Shown piece by piece: positions 55,862 to 63,489 of a DNA stretch of 64,000 nucleotides (its first letter is position 1; each line of letters opens with the position of its first letter). The translations under genes were made by a program, and so were the position numbers. Source of the DNA: Chitinophagaceae bacterium (GTDB lineage: Bacteria > Bacteroidota > Bacteroidia > Chitinophagales > Chitinophagaceae). The stretch lies in contig JAIETM010000004.1 in the NCBI GenBank assembly GCA_019745155.1, positions 1 to 64,000 of the forward strand. The letters run 5' to 3'. Under the pieces are notes generated by a model, which did not search any database, had not been told where the DNA came from, and saw nothing but the letters and a program-made list of their open reading frames with translations.

Positions 55862-56350
55862 CTAAGCGCGACTCCAGAGTATGAAGTCTGTAGAAGGAAT
55901 CGTCGTTAATCCCAACTGACGTAAGATAGTCACCACCTGTCCTCGATGATACGTACCATGATTAAACAAATGCAGCGCCATTTGCCAGACAGGCTGTTCA
56001 AAATGAAAACCCTTGGTATTGGTATAACCAAAATGGACTTGCAATGCATTTTCTGTTACGCCATTGGCCCAATCCAGCCAGGTTTGGTTTTGTCCCAGCA
56101 AACCATTGGCCACATCTTTTAGGTGTGGGTGAAAAGTCTTGCTAGGTATCACAATATGTTCATGATTCTGCAATCTTTGCCACCAGCCGCTTTCCGCATC
56201 CCACATATGCATGAAAGTAGCTTTGAGCGTAGGAAAACTACTGGGCACAGTTTGTTCATGCAATGCGGGGTCTAACTGCAATGCAGCATCAAACAATTGG
56301 CGATTGGCCCAAATATTATAAGCGGCGAGGGATTGAATCAGTTCTTTCAT
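55862..56350 (-). CDS. DinB family protein (putative metal-dependent hydrolase)
   Basis: The 162-residue protein has the DinB four-helix-bundle pattern with three metal-ligand His: one in FMHMWDAESGWW and two in the C-terminal LHLFNHGTYHRGQV. This is the YfiT/DinB fold. Known members act in bacillithiol chemistry or as uncharacterised hydrolases; the substrate here is unknown. It is divergent from the trans-sulfuration gene, and the fhs gene follows 48 bases downstream. Confidence 0.85.
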   Translation of the reverse strand: MKELIQSLAAYNIWANRQLFDAALQLDPALHEQTVPSSFPTLKATFMHMWDAESGWWQRLQNHEHIVIPSKTFHPHLKDVANGLLGQNQTWLDWANGVTENALQVHFGYTNTKGFHFEQPVWQMALHLFNHGTYHRGQVVTILRQLGLTTIPSTDFILWSRA

Positions 56351-56400
56351 GGTTTTCTGTTAGCTTTGTTAAGTTAGTACAATAGCCTTTTTCAAACCGA

Positions 56401-56409
56401 TAATTTTTG
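56401..56409 (+). promoter_or_regulatory. -7-like box of the trans-sulfuration gene
   Basis: TAATTTTTG resembles TAnnTTTG with one extra base and ends 3 bases before the ATG at 56413; it is another near-leaderless arrangement. Confidence 0.35.
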
Positions 56410-56412
56410 CAC

Positions 56413-57630
56413 ATGTCCGGTAAACAATTCAGCGGAATCAGTTCTACAGCCATGCATTCCGCCACAGATGAACATAATTATTCGCATATCACGCCTATCT
56501 ATGCCACGTCCACATTTGTGTTCGACACAGCAGACCAGGGCATGGAGCGTTTTGAAAGCACTGATAAAGAATTTATCTATAGCCGCTGGAGCAACCCCAC
56601 TTTCAAAGCAGCAGAACAAACCATTGCTGCACTGGAAGCATTTGGCCTAACCAATGCTGATGGCAGTCCGCTAGAACTGAAAGCACTTTTACACGCAAGC
56701 GGACAAGCAGCTATGGCAACGATGTTCTTAAGCAACTTGCAAGCAGGCGATGCGGTACTATCGCATTATTCTTTGTACGGCGGCACCTATGAACTCATGC
56801 ACAAAGTGCTGGGACAAAATGGGATCACCATCTATATTGCAGACCTGCGCAATGCAGCAACGCTGAAAGCAGAATTGAAAGCCCATCCGGAAATCAAACT
56901 GGTGCATATTGAAACACCGGCCAATCCAACCATTCAGTGTATTGATATTGAAACAACTGCCAATATTGCCAAACAGTACGGCAAGATTGTAACTGTTGAC
57001 AATACTTTTGCCACACCTTATCTGCAACAGCCTTTCCGTTATGATGTGGACTTTGTATTTCACTCTACTACTAAGTTTCTGAATGGACATGGCACGGCCA
57101 TTGGTGGTGTCTTGTTAGGCAGAGATATTCAATTCATGAAAACCAAAGCATGGAAATGGCATGCACTCTTAGGCGGTAATGCCAATCCCTTTGATGCATA
57201 TCTGCTGATTAGTGGTATGAAGACTTTGGAAGTGCGTATGGACCGCCATTGCCACAATGCAATGGAAGTTGCCAGCTATCTGGAGCAGCACCCCAATATT
57301 GAGCATGTAAACTATGTAGGCCTGCCATCGCATCCGGATTACCATACGGCTATGAAACAGATGCGCCATCCCGGACCCATGTTGAGTTTTGAATTAAAGG
57401 GCGGATTGGAAGCAGGCAAGCAATTCATCAATAAACTGCAAATGTGTGTGCGGGCTGTATCATTAGGAACAGTGGATACACTGATTTCTCACCCTGCTTC
57501 TATGACGCATTATAGTGTGCCACGTGAGGAAAGAATCCGTTTCGGTATCACTGACGGACTGATTCGTATGAGTGTGGGCATTGAGAACATTGCAGATATT
57601 CTTAGCGATCTGGAACAAGCACTCAGCTGA
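56413..57630 (+). CDS. Cys/Met metabolism PLP-dependent enzyme (cystathionine gamma-lyase/synthase-like)
   Basis: The 405-residue enzyme belongs to the trans-sulfuration family. The PLP Lys is in HSTTKFLNGHGTAIGG; YSRWSNPTFKAAEQTIAALE, SGQAAMATMFLS and LISHPASMTHYSV are typical family blocks. The sequence does not separate cystathionine gamma-lyase, gamma-synthase and methionine gamma-lyase; the residue after the Lys region and the N-terminus favour a lyase-type enzyme. The start at 56413 (MSGKQFSG) is preferred over TTG 6 bases earlier, which lies within the -7 box. It is not part of the SAM-riboswitch operon. Confidence 0.88.
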   Translation: MSGKQFSGISSTAMHSATDEHNYSHITPIYATSTFVFDTADQGMERFESTDKEFIYSRWSNPTFKAAEQTIAALEAFGLTNADGSPLELKALLHASGQAAMATMFLSNLQAGDAVLSHYSLYGGTYELMHKVLGQNGITIYIADLRNAATLKAELKAHPEIKLVHIETPANPTIQCIDIETTANIAKQYGKIVTVDNTFATPYLQQPFRYDVDFVFHSTTKFLNGHGTAIGGVLLGRDIQFMKTKAWKWHALLGGNANPFDAYLLISGMKTLEVRMDRHCHNAMEVASYLEQHPNIEHVNYVGLPSHPDYHTAMKQMRHPGPMLSFELKGGLEAGKQFINKLQMCVRAVSLGTVDTLISHPASMTHYSVPREERIRFGITDGLIRMSVGIENIADILSDLEQALS

Positions 57631-57682
57631 TGCTGTAATAAAATACGGGCAGCTGCAACTCATAGCATTGAAATCAACAGAT

Positions 57683-59512
57683 ATGAAACAAACACTGTTC
57701 TGCCTGCTGCTGCTCCTAAGCGCGAGCACATTTGCACAAAAAGCCAAGACCAAGTCTGCTAACGACGGCGAAGACAAACGTTTTGCCGGACTGGAAGCAC
57801 AAATCAATAAAGTATTGAAAGACCAGCACGCAGCCGGTGTTGCTGTTGCTGTGGTGGAGAAAAACAAAGTGGTTTATGCTAAAGGTTTTGGCTATCGCGA
57901 TTATGCGAACAAACTGCCGGTAACACCCAATACACAGTTTGCCATTGGCTCTTGTACCAAAGCATTTACTTCAGCTGTTTTGGGTATTCTGCAAAAGGAT
58001 AAGTCGATTGATTTTGATAAACCCGTAACAACTTATCTGCCCGACCTGAAGTTTTACAATGATGGCATGACCAATCAGATTACCCTGCGTGATATGATGA
58101 GTCACCGCACAGGCTTACCCAGACATGATTTGTCCTGGTATATTGATCCGGATACGAGAGAGAATCTGGTAAAACGCATTCAATACATGGAACCCAGTGC
58201 GCCATTGCGTACGCGTTGGCAGTACAATAATTTCATGTTCTTATTGCAAGGTGTAGTTGCAGAAAAACTCACTGGTAAAAAGTGGGAACAGAATGTGCAG
58301 GAAAAAATCCTGAATCCGCTGGGTATGAAGCAGAGTAATTTCTCTGTGAAGCAATTGGCCAAGTATACTGAGCCTGCTATTGGTTATGGTATAAAGAAAG
58401 ACAGCATCATTCACCCATTACCCTATTACGATATTGATGGCATGGGCCCTGCAGGCTGTATCAACAGTAGTGTACTGGATATGACGCAGTGGTTGCGTGT
58501 GTGGATCAATGGTGGCAAGCTGGATACCGTACAGATTATTCCGCCAGCCTATCATGCGCAAGCCATGTCTTCTCAGATGATTATTGCGCCGGGCACGCCT
58601 ACAACAGAAAGACCAGATATCCATTTCAGCAATTATGGTTTCGGTTGGTTTTTAGCATCCTATAAAGGACACTATCGTGTAGAACATGGTGGCAATATTG
58701 ATGGCTTTAGTGCCAGCACCTGCTTCTTCCCAACAGATAGTATCGGCATTGTGGTATTGGTGAACCAAAATGGTTCTGCCGTTACCAGCATTGTACGCAA
58801 TTTGATTGCAGACAGAATGCTAGGCCTGCCTTTCTTCGATTGGAATGAAGACAGAAACAAAGCCGACGCAAAAGCCAAAGCAGCTGCGAAGGAAGCAGAA
58901 AAATCTGCCAGCGCCAACATCAAGCAAGGTACTAAACCATCACACAACCTGATTGATTATGATGGCGTATATAAGAATGATGCTTATGGAAAATTTGAGC
59001 TTATTGCCAAAGGCGATTCCCTCTTTGCACAATTACAAAAAGAGCGTTGGTGGTTGCAGCAGGTACACTATGATATTTTCATGCCCTACGATACAAAAGA
59101 AGGCATCGATACAGCCGATAAGAGTCCTGTACGTTTTCAATTCACAACCAATATTAGCGGCGATATTGAATCCGTATCTCTTCACGGCATCGAACCAGCG
59201 TTGGATCATCCCATCGTGTACAAACGCAGCAACCGCATGAAACCACTGACTGGTGCAGAACTAAAGCGGTATGTGGGCGAGTTTGAACTGGCCGGTGCAA
59301 CAGTTAAAACCTATATTCAAAACGATAAAACCTTGTTTGTATTAGTGCCAGGCCAGCCCGACTATGAGTTGGTGCCAGCAGGTAATCACCAGTTCGATCT
59401 GAAAGTAGCGGCAGGTTATAGTGTTTTGTTTGAAGTAAACGATAAGGGTGAAGTACTATCACTCACTTTCAAACAACCCAATGGCAATTTCAAAGCTGTG
59501 AAGAAAAAATAA
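57683..59512 (+). CDS. Serine hydrolase, class C beta-lactamase/D-aminopeptidase family, secreted
   Basis: The 609-residue protein has a signal peptide (LFCLLLLLSASTFA). The S12/beta-lactamase catalytic set is visible: S90-C-T-K93 (SxxK), the YxN motif in WQYNNFMF and HGG in VEHGGNIDGF. After residue 390 comes a DUF3471-type C-terminal domain. Such enzymes act as peptidases, esterases or penicillin-binding-like proteins in the periplasm; true beta-lactamase activity cannot be concluded. The start at 57683 is supported by the signal peptide; an earlier in-frame start would overlap the upstream gene. A terminator follows. Confidence 0.88.
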   Translation: MKQTLFCLLLLLSASTFAQKAKTKSANDGEDKRFAGLEAQINKVLKDQHAAGVAVAVVEKNKVVYAKGFGYRDYANKLPVTPNTQFAIGSCTKAFTSAVLGILQKDKSIDFDKPVTTYLPDLKFYNDGMTNQITLRDMMSHRTGLPRHDLSWYIDPDTRENLVKRIQYMEPSAPLRTRWQYNNFMFLLQGVVAEKLTGKKWEQNVQEKILNPLGMKQSNFSVKQLAKYTEPAIGYGIKKDSIIHPLPYYDIDGMGPAGCINSSVLDMTQWLRVWINGGKLDTVQIIPPAYHAQAMSSQMIIAPGTPTTERPDIHFSNYGFGWFLASYKGHYRVEHGGNIDGFSASTCFFPTDSIGIVVLVNQNGSAVTSIVRNLIADRMLGLPFFDWNEDRNKADAKAKAAAKEAEKSASANIKQGTKPSHNLIDYDGVYKNDAYGKFELIAKGDSLFAQLQKERWWLQQVHYDIFMPYDTKEGIDTADKSPVRFQFTTNISGDIESVSLHGIEPALDHPIVYKRSNRMKPLTGAELKRYVGEFELAGATVKTYIQNDKTLFVLVPGQPDYELVPAGNHQFDLKVAAGYSVLFEVNDKGEVLSLTFKQPNGNFKAVKKK

Positions 59513-59532
59513 GTAAAGATTTCACTTGCATA

Positions 59533-59563
59533 AACATCCTGCACAAACTGCAGGATGTTTTAT
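59533..59563 (+). terminator. Intrinsic terminator of the serine hydrolase gene
   Basis: AACATCCTGCA caaac TGCAGGATGTT is a perfect 11-bp stem. Its T-tract overlaps the -7 box TATTTTTG of the following gene. Confidence 0.85.
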
Positions 59564-59568
59564 TTTTG
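59561..59568 (+). promoter_or_regulatory. -7 box of the GNAT gene, overlapping a terminator T-tract
   Basis: TATTTTTG matches the consensus exactly and ends 4 bases before the ATG at 59573. Confidence 0.5.
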
Positions 59569-59572
59569 ACCT

Positions 59573-60028
59573 ATGTCACATTCTATCCTCATCAGAAAAG
59601 CTGTTGCAGCTGATTGCCCAAGATTATTAGAGCTGGTGCAAGAACTGGCTGAATACGAAAAAGCACCACAGGAAGTCACCGTTACACTGGAACATTTTGT
59701 AGAAAGTGGTTTTGGGGCCAATCCGGTTTGGTGGGCGTTTGTAGCAGAAGTGGATGGACAAGTGCAGGGCTTCGCCTTGTATTACATCCGCTACAGCACT
59801 TGGAAGGGACAAAGAATGTATCTCGAAGACATCCTCGTTACAGAAAGCATGCGCGGTAAAGGTTTGGGCAAACTGCTGTTTGATCAACTGATTGTTGAAG
59901 CCAAAGAAAGAAAACTCAATGGTATTGTGTGGCAGGTGTTGGAGTGGAACGAACCTGCAATAAAGTTCTATAAAAAATATGATGCTGCATTTGATCCCGA
60001 GTGGGTGAACTGCAGCATCATGGTATAA
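59573..60028 (+). CDS. GNAT family N-acetyltransferase
   Basis: The 151-residue protein has the GNAT core: the N-terminal IRKAVAADCPRLLELVQELAEYE, the strand FALYYIRYSTWKG, the acetyl-CoA-binding loop MRGKGLGKLLFDQL (Q/RxxGxG/A as RGKGLG) and the late NEPAIKFYKKYDA. It resembles diamine or thialysine N-acetyltransferases (SSAT-like, LEDILVTESMRG). The substrate is probably a small amine. The message may be leaderless. Confidence 0.85.
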   Translation: MSHSILIRKAVAADCPRLLELVQELAEYEKAPQEVTVTLEHFVESGFGANPVWWAFVAEVDGQVQGFALYYIRYSTWKGQRMYLEDILVTESMRGKGLGKLLFDQLIVEAKERKLNGIVWQVLEWNEPAIKFYKKYDAAFDPEWVNCSIMV

Positions 60029-60038
60029 ATTTCAAGGC

Positions 60039-60920
60039 TTAGCTTAAGCCATCAATGGTTGCATCTTTCGCAATCTTAGCGATGAGTCCCTGTAATACTT
60101 TACCCGGACCAACTTCAGTAAAATGCGTGGCGTCATTGGCTACCATGGCACGTACGTTCTGGCTCCATTTTACTGCGCCGGTTAATTGGTGCATCAAGTT
60201 TACTTTAATATCAGCAACACGACTCACAGGCCATACCACCACGTTCTGATATACGGGACAGATTGGTTTGTGGAAGACAGTATTTTCAATAGCAGCAATC
60301 AATTCTTCTTCTGCATGAATCATGAGCGGACTGTGAAATGCGCCACCAACAGGCAAGGGCAATGCACGCTTGGCACCAGCTGCTTTTAATTTTTCACAGG
60401 CGATATTGATCCCCTCTAAAGAACCGCTAATCACCAACTGACCGGGACAATTGTAATTGGCTGGCACTACTTCTTCATCAATCTCTGAACATATACGCTC
60501 AATCACTTCATCTTCCAATCCGATGATGGCCGCCATGGTACCGGGATCTGTTTCGCAAGCATGCTGCATGGCATTGGCACGTGCACTCACCAACTTCAAC
60601 GCATCAGCAAACTCCAAACATTCGTTTGCTACGAGTGCAGAAAACTCACCGAGTGAATGACCGGCAACCATATCAGGCTTTTCTTTCACCAGACATTTAT
60701 AAGCAATCACCGAATGCAGGAATACTGCAGGCTGGGTAACATTGGTTTGCTTCAACTCCGCTTCTGTTCCATAGAACATCACATCACTGATGCGAAAACC
60801 CAATACTTCATTGGCTTGTTCAAACAACTCTTTGGCCTGCGGATAATTTTCATACAGGCTCTGACCCATGCCGGGAAATTGCGCGCCCTGTCCGGGAAAA
60901 ACAAAAGCGTGTTTACTCAT
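60039..60920 (-). CDS. fabD: Malonyl CoA-acyl carrier protein transacylase
   Basis: The 293-residue enzyme moves malonyl groups from CoA to ACP for fatty acid synthesis. The nucleophile is Ser89 in AGHSLGEFSAL, the catalytic His lies in GGAFHSPLM, and FPGQGAQFPGMG opens the sequence. The length is normal. On the minus strand TACATTTA lies 18 bases before the ATG as a near-consensus -7 box. It converges with the GNAT gene; no other fab gene is adjacent. Confidence 0.97.
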   Translation of the reverse strand: MSKHAFVFPGQGAQFPGMGQSLYENYPQAKELFEQANEVLGFRISDVMFYGTEAELKQTNVTQPAVFLHSVIAYKCLVKEKPDMVAGHSLGEFSALVANECLEFADALKLVSARANAMQHACETDPGTMAAIIGLEDEVIERICSEIDEEVVPANYNCPGQLVISGSLEGINIACEKLKAAGAKRALPLPVGGAFHSPLMIHAEEELIAAIENTVFHKPICPVYQNVVVWPVSRVADIKVNLMHQLTGAVKWSQNVRAMVANDATHFTEVGPGKVLQGLIAKIAKDATIDGLS

Positions 60921-60960
60921 GAAAAATGGTTTAGGGCGTAAATGTAGCGGAAAAAGAAAA

Positions 60961-61458
60961 TCAGCCCTTTTTTTGAGAAAACATCTTCTGCAGGGTAGCT
61001 GACAACATTGATGGCCTTGGATTCACCAACAGAATCTTTCCATCGGCACCCACCAAGAGTGTTGTTGGTAATGCGTTATAACCCATTTTAATTAGCAATG
61101 ATCCTTCTGGCTTAGAACGATCTGTATCAAATAGATTCATGAAGTCCTCAATGTTTAGCTTATCGACGGATTTACGCCAATCAGCATCTTTGTCGTTTGT
61201 GGCTATGGTTAGTACCAAGAGACCCTTATCCATATACGGCCTAACTGTTTCTGCTAAAAACGGCATTTTGATCTTACAAGGAAAACACCAGGAAGCCCAA
61301 AAATCAATCACCATGGGATGGCCTTTTAGCCAGCTACTTTCAATCTGATGCCCTTCAATGGATTTCATAGAAAAGGCGGGAATGGTATCCCCTACTTGGT
61401 ATTGGGCTGCTGCACTTAATGAAAGCATGCAGCAAATGACCATCAGGTAGTTTTTCAT
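60961..61458 (-). CDS. TlpA-like thioredoxin-family protein, periplasmic
   Basis: The 165-residue protein has a signal peptide (LMVICCMLSLSAAAQ) and a TlpA/ResA-type thioredoxin domain: DTIPAFSMKSIEG, then VIDFWASWCFPC with the redox pair Cys58 and Cys61, and the cis-Pro region ALPTTLLVGADGKIL. Such proteins reduce periplasmic disulfides or assist cytochrome maturation. The CFPC active site differs from the standard CxPC only in the first variable residue (Phe). The folE terminator lies upstream. Confidence 0.85.
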   Translation of the reverse strand: MKNYLMVICCMLSLSAAAQYQVGDTIPAFSMKSIEGHQIESSWLKGHPMVIDFWASWCFPCKIKMPFLAETVRPYMDKGLLVLTIATNDKDADWRKSVDKLNIEDFMNLFDTDRSKPEGSLLIKMGYNALPTTLLVGADGKILLVNPRPSMLSATLQKMFSQKKG

Positions 61459-61471
61459 ACCAACTAATTTC

Positions 61472-61505
61472 CTGAAAAAAATAACCCCGAAAATTCGGGG
61501 TTATT
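61472..61505 (-). terminator. Intrinsic terminator of folE
   Basis: AATAACCCCGAA aa TTCGGGGTTATT is a perfect 12-bp stem; on the minus strand it is followed by six T's. Confidence 0.9.
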
Positions 61506-61524
61506 ACTATTGGTTGTAATCAAT

Positions 61525-62289
61525 TTAAAATTCAGTTTTCAACTCCAGGTATTTCAGGAATTCTGACTTTGTTTTTTCTTCCTTGAATTTACCGCCATAG
61601 AAGGCAGTGATAGTTGAAGACGTTACATCATTCACGCCACGACTGGCAACACACATGTGCTTGGCATCCAATACTACTGCTACATCTTCTGTATTCAATG
61701 CGCGCTGCAATTCCTTACCAATCTGCATGGTGAGTCTTTCCTGCACTTGTGGACGCTTGGCAAAATATTGCACCAGTCTGTTCAGTTTGCTCAAACCAAT
61801 CACTTGTCCGCTGCTGATATAAGCAACATGGGCTTTACCAAAAATGGGCACAAAATGGTGTTCGCAATTGCTATGGAAAGAAATGTCTTTCTCTACCAGC
61901 ATCTGGTTGTACTTGTATTTGTTTTCAAACAAAGTAACCGATGGCTTATTCGCAGGATTCAAGCCGCTGAAGATTTCCTGTACATACATTTTAGCAACAC
62001 GCTTGGGTGTGCCTTTCAGGCTATCATCAGTCAGATCCAAACCCATGATCTCCATGATGCTTCTGAAATGCTGTTCAATCTGTGCAATCTTATCTGCATC
62101 GCTCAGCTCAAATGCATCTGCACGCAAAGGCGTATCGTAAGAAGTACTTACGTGGTTTTCACCAATTTCATCAATAGTTACATCACTCAGTTCTACATAA
62201 GCAGGACCATGATGATGCCCGTTGTGGTGACCATTGTGATGACCGTTACCGTTATGCTGGGTATTCAACAAAGTTTCTTTCGGTTTCAT
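61525..62289 (-). CDS. folE: GTP cyclohydrolase I with His-rich N-terminal extension
   Basis: The 254-residue enzyme converts GTP to dihydroneopterin triphosphate, the first step of folate and biopterin synthesis. The zinc site (HSNCEHHFVPIFGKAHVAYI), LNRLVQYFAKRPQVQERL and the Cys-bearing AKHMCVASRGV are typical. Residues 11-28 are an unusual His/Asn/Gly stretch with eight His (for example NGHHNGHHNGHHHG), a possible metal-binding tail not found in standard FolE. The ATG at 62289 overlaps the upstream PTPS gene by 38 bases, implying translational coupling; an earlier ATG at 62322 is possible. Confidence 0.93.
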   Translation of the reverse strand: MKPKETLLNTQHNGNGHHNGHHNGHHHGPAYVELSDVTIDEIGENHVSTSYDTPLRADAFELSDADKIAQIEQHFRSIMEIMGLDLTDDSLKGTPKRVAKMYVQEIFSGLNPANKPSVTLFENKYKYNQMLVEKDISFHSNCEHHFVPIFGKAHVAYISSGQVIGLSKLNRLVQYFAKRPQVQERLTMQIGKELQRALNTEDVAVVLDAKHMCVASRGVNDVTSSTITAFYGGKFKEEKTKSEFLKYLELKTEF

Positions 62290-62674
62290 ATAATCTGATT
62301 TTGAGATCCAATGCTGCATCAATTTGCGGTCTCAGCAGGTCATAGATCACCACAGCAATATTTTCTGCTGTAGGGTTAAGGTGTTTGAATGCGGTTGTGT
62401 CTTCGTTCAGGTTTTTGTGATCGAATAAATTCAATGCGTGTTCCCAGATGAGATCACTCAAGACCTTCATATCCATCACATAACCTGTTTGCGGATCGGG
62501 GTAACCAGTCACCTGAACGATCAGCTCATAATTATGCCCATGGTAATTGGGGTTATTGCATTTGCCAAATACAGCCGTGTTGGTTGCATCATCCCAGTTG
62601 GGATTGTGCAGACGGTGGGCTGCATTGAAATGCTCTTTCCTGAAAACAGCAACTTTTTTACGTTCCAAGTTCAT
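62252..62674 (-). CDS. 6-pyruvoyltetrahydropterin synthase, C-x5-HGH type
   Basis: The 140-residue enzyme has zinc-ligand His in EHFNAAHRLHNPNW and the motif CNNPNYHGHNYELI, i.e. C-x5-HGH as in animal PTPS, rather than the C-x3-HGH of QueD. The likely reaction is dihydroneopterin triphosphate to 6-pyruvoyl-tetrahydropterin. LFDHKNLNEDT and YETERNFVEY complete the family pattern. The ATG at 62674 is preferred over a TTG 12 bases upstream. It overlaps folE, the previous pathway step, by 38 bases, so the two are co-expressed. Confidence 0.87.
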   Translation of the reverse strand: MNLERKKVAVFRKEHFNAAHRLHNPNWDDATNTAVFGKCNNPNYHGHNYELIVQVTGYPDPQTGYVMDMKVLSDLIWEHALNLFDHKNLNEDTTAFKHLNPTAENIAVVIYDLLRPQIDAALDLKIRLYETERNFVEYPA

Positions 62675-62988
62675 TTGTTCAGACAAGGCATTGCGCCTGA
62701 ATTGTCTTCAGACAAAATGCATGTTTATTTACTTATTAATACGTCAAGTGGTTCAGTTATCCGACTGCCTGGCACTGCGGCAAAAGTGAGTTGCTCAAGT
62801 GGCCCGGCATCATGAGAGCGAATAATCGGTAACAGAGCTTGATTCGGTATCAGCATCGAATACCATGATGGTCATTCAAAGCTACATACGATGAAATTAA
62901 CGAAATGGATTTGTTTTTGTTTAAAATCTTTTATCAAGAAGTTAAACGTTTAACAAAAACGGCAGATTAGCAGACAATACTGTCACAT
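62675..62988. other. 314-base spacer between two PTPS genes with a perfect palindrome
   Basis: No gene is seen. GTTAAACGTTTAAC at 62941-62954 is a perfect 14-base palindrome with a central CG, resembling LacI-family operators. The left part holds the upstream region of the PTPS-folE operon. Confidence 0.45.
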
Positions 62989-63399
62989 TTACTCCCCGAA
63001 GTACTCCACGTAAATACGGGGTGTTTCATAAAGCTTGATGCAATGCAGTTTTACTGCGGCTGGCAGGTGGGGCGCTAACTCGTTCCAAATGCCCAGCACC
63101 AGGTTCTCTGTGCTGCACATTTTTCCGCGCATGAAATCCACGTCCAGATTGAGGTTTTTATGATCCAGCTTCTTGATCACATGTTCCTGAATGAGCTTAC
63201 TGAGCTTTTTTACGTCCATGAGAAAGCCCGTATCCGGATCAGGGTGGCCCTTCACCGTTACGTATAGTTCAAAATTGTGCCCATGCCAGTTTTCATTGGC
63301 ACAAACCCCGAATACTTCTTCATTCTTCTCCTTGGTCCAGTTGGGGTTATAGAGTTTATGGGCGGCGTTAAAATGCTCCAGTCGCGTTAAATACAACAT
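62989..63399 (-). CDS. Second 6-pyruvoyltetrahydropterin synthase, C-x5-HGH type
   Basis: The 136-residue paralogue has the same layout: LEHFNAAHKLYNPNW, then CANENWHGHNFELYV (C-x5-HGH) and KLDHKNLNLDV, with YETPRIYVEYFG at the end. It is clearly related to the first PTPS copy but diverged. A TACTTTTG -7 box at 63421-63428 on the minus strand and a GAGGAG before the ATG are visible, the latter unusual in this phylum. It is divergent from the futalosine hydrolase gene. Confidence 0.87.
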   Translation of the reverse strand: MLYLTRLEHFNAAHKLYNPNWTKEKNEEVFGVCANENWHGHNFELYVTVKGHPDPDTGFLMDVKKLSKLIQEHVIKKLDHKNLNLDVDFMRGKMCSTENLVLGIWNELAPHLPAAVKLHCIKLYETPRIYVEYFGE

Positions 63400-63420
63400 C
63401 TCAGCTCCTCAGATTTTGCG

Positions 63421-63428
63421 CAAAAGTA
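63421..63428 (-). promoter_or_regulatory. -7 box of the second PTPS gene
   Basis: On the minus strand TACTTTTG matches TAnnTTTG and ends 21 bases before the ATG. Confidence 0.5.
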
Positions 63429-63435
63429 GGAAAAG

Positions 63436-63453
63436 ACCTGCTATTTAGCAGGT
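63436..63453. repeat. Perfect 8-bp hairpin in the divergent promoter region
   Basis: ACCTGCTA tt TAGCAGGT lies between the two divergent -7 boxes; it may be an operator or a relic terminator. Its right end provides the T's of the -33 box for the futalosine hydrolase gene. Confidence 0.65.
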
Positions 63454-63483
63454 TTGCCCTTCGGGCGATATTGCCGACATTTG
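63453..63483 (+). promoter_or_regulatory. Promoter of the futalosine hydrolase gene
   Basis: TTTG at 63453-63456, a 19-base spacer and GACATTTG at 63476-63483 approximate the -33/-7 consensus; the box ends 6 bases before the ATG. Confidence 0.5.
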
Positions 63484-63489
63484 TGCCCC

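Noticed and set aside
57683-59512. True beta-lactamase resistance gene
   Set aside because: SxxK, YxN and HGG are shared by many S12 peptidases and esterases; the 609-residue length with a DUF3471-type C-terminus argues against a dedicated AmpC.
61657-62298. 213-codon plus-strand ORF
   Set aside because: Antisense to folE; it reads the complementary His-rich repeat as a Thr/Val/Met stretch and has no family features.
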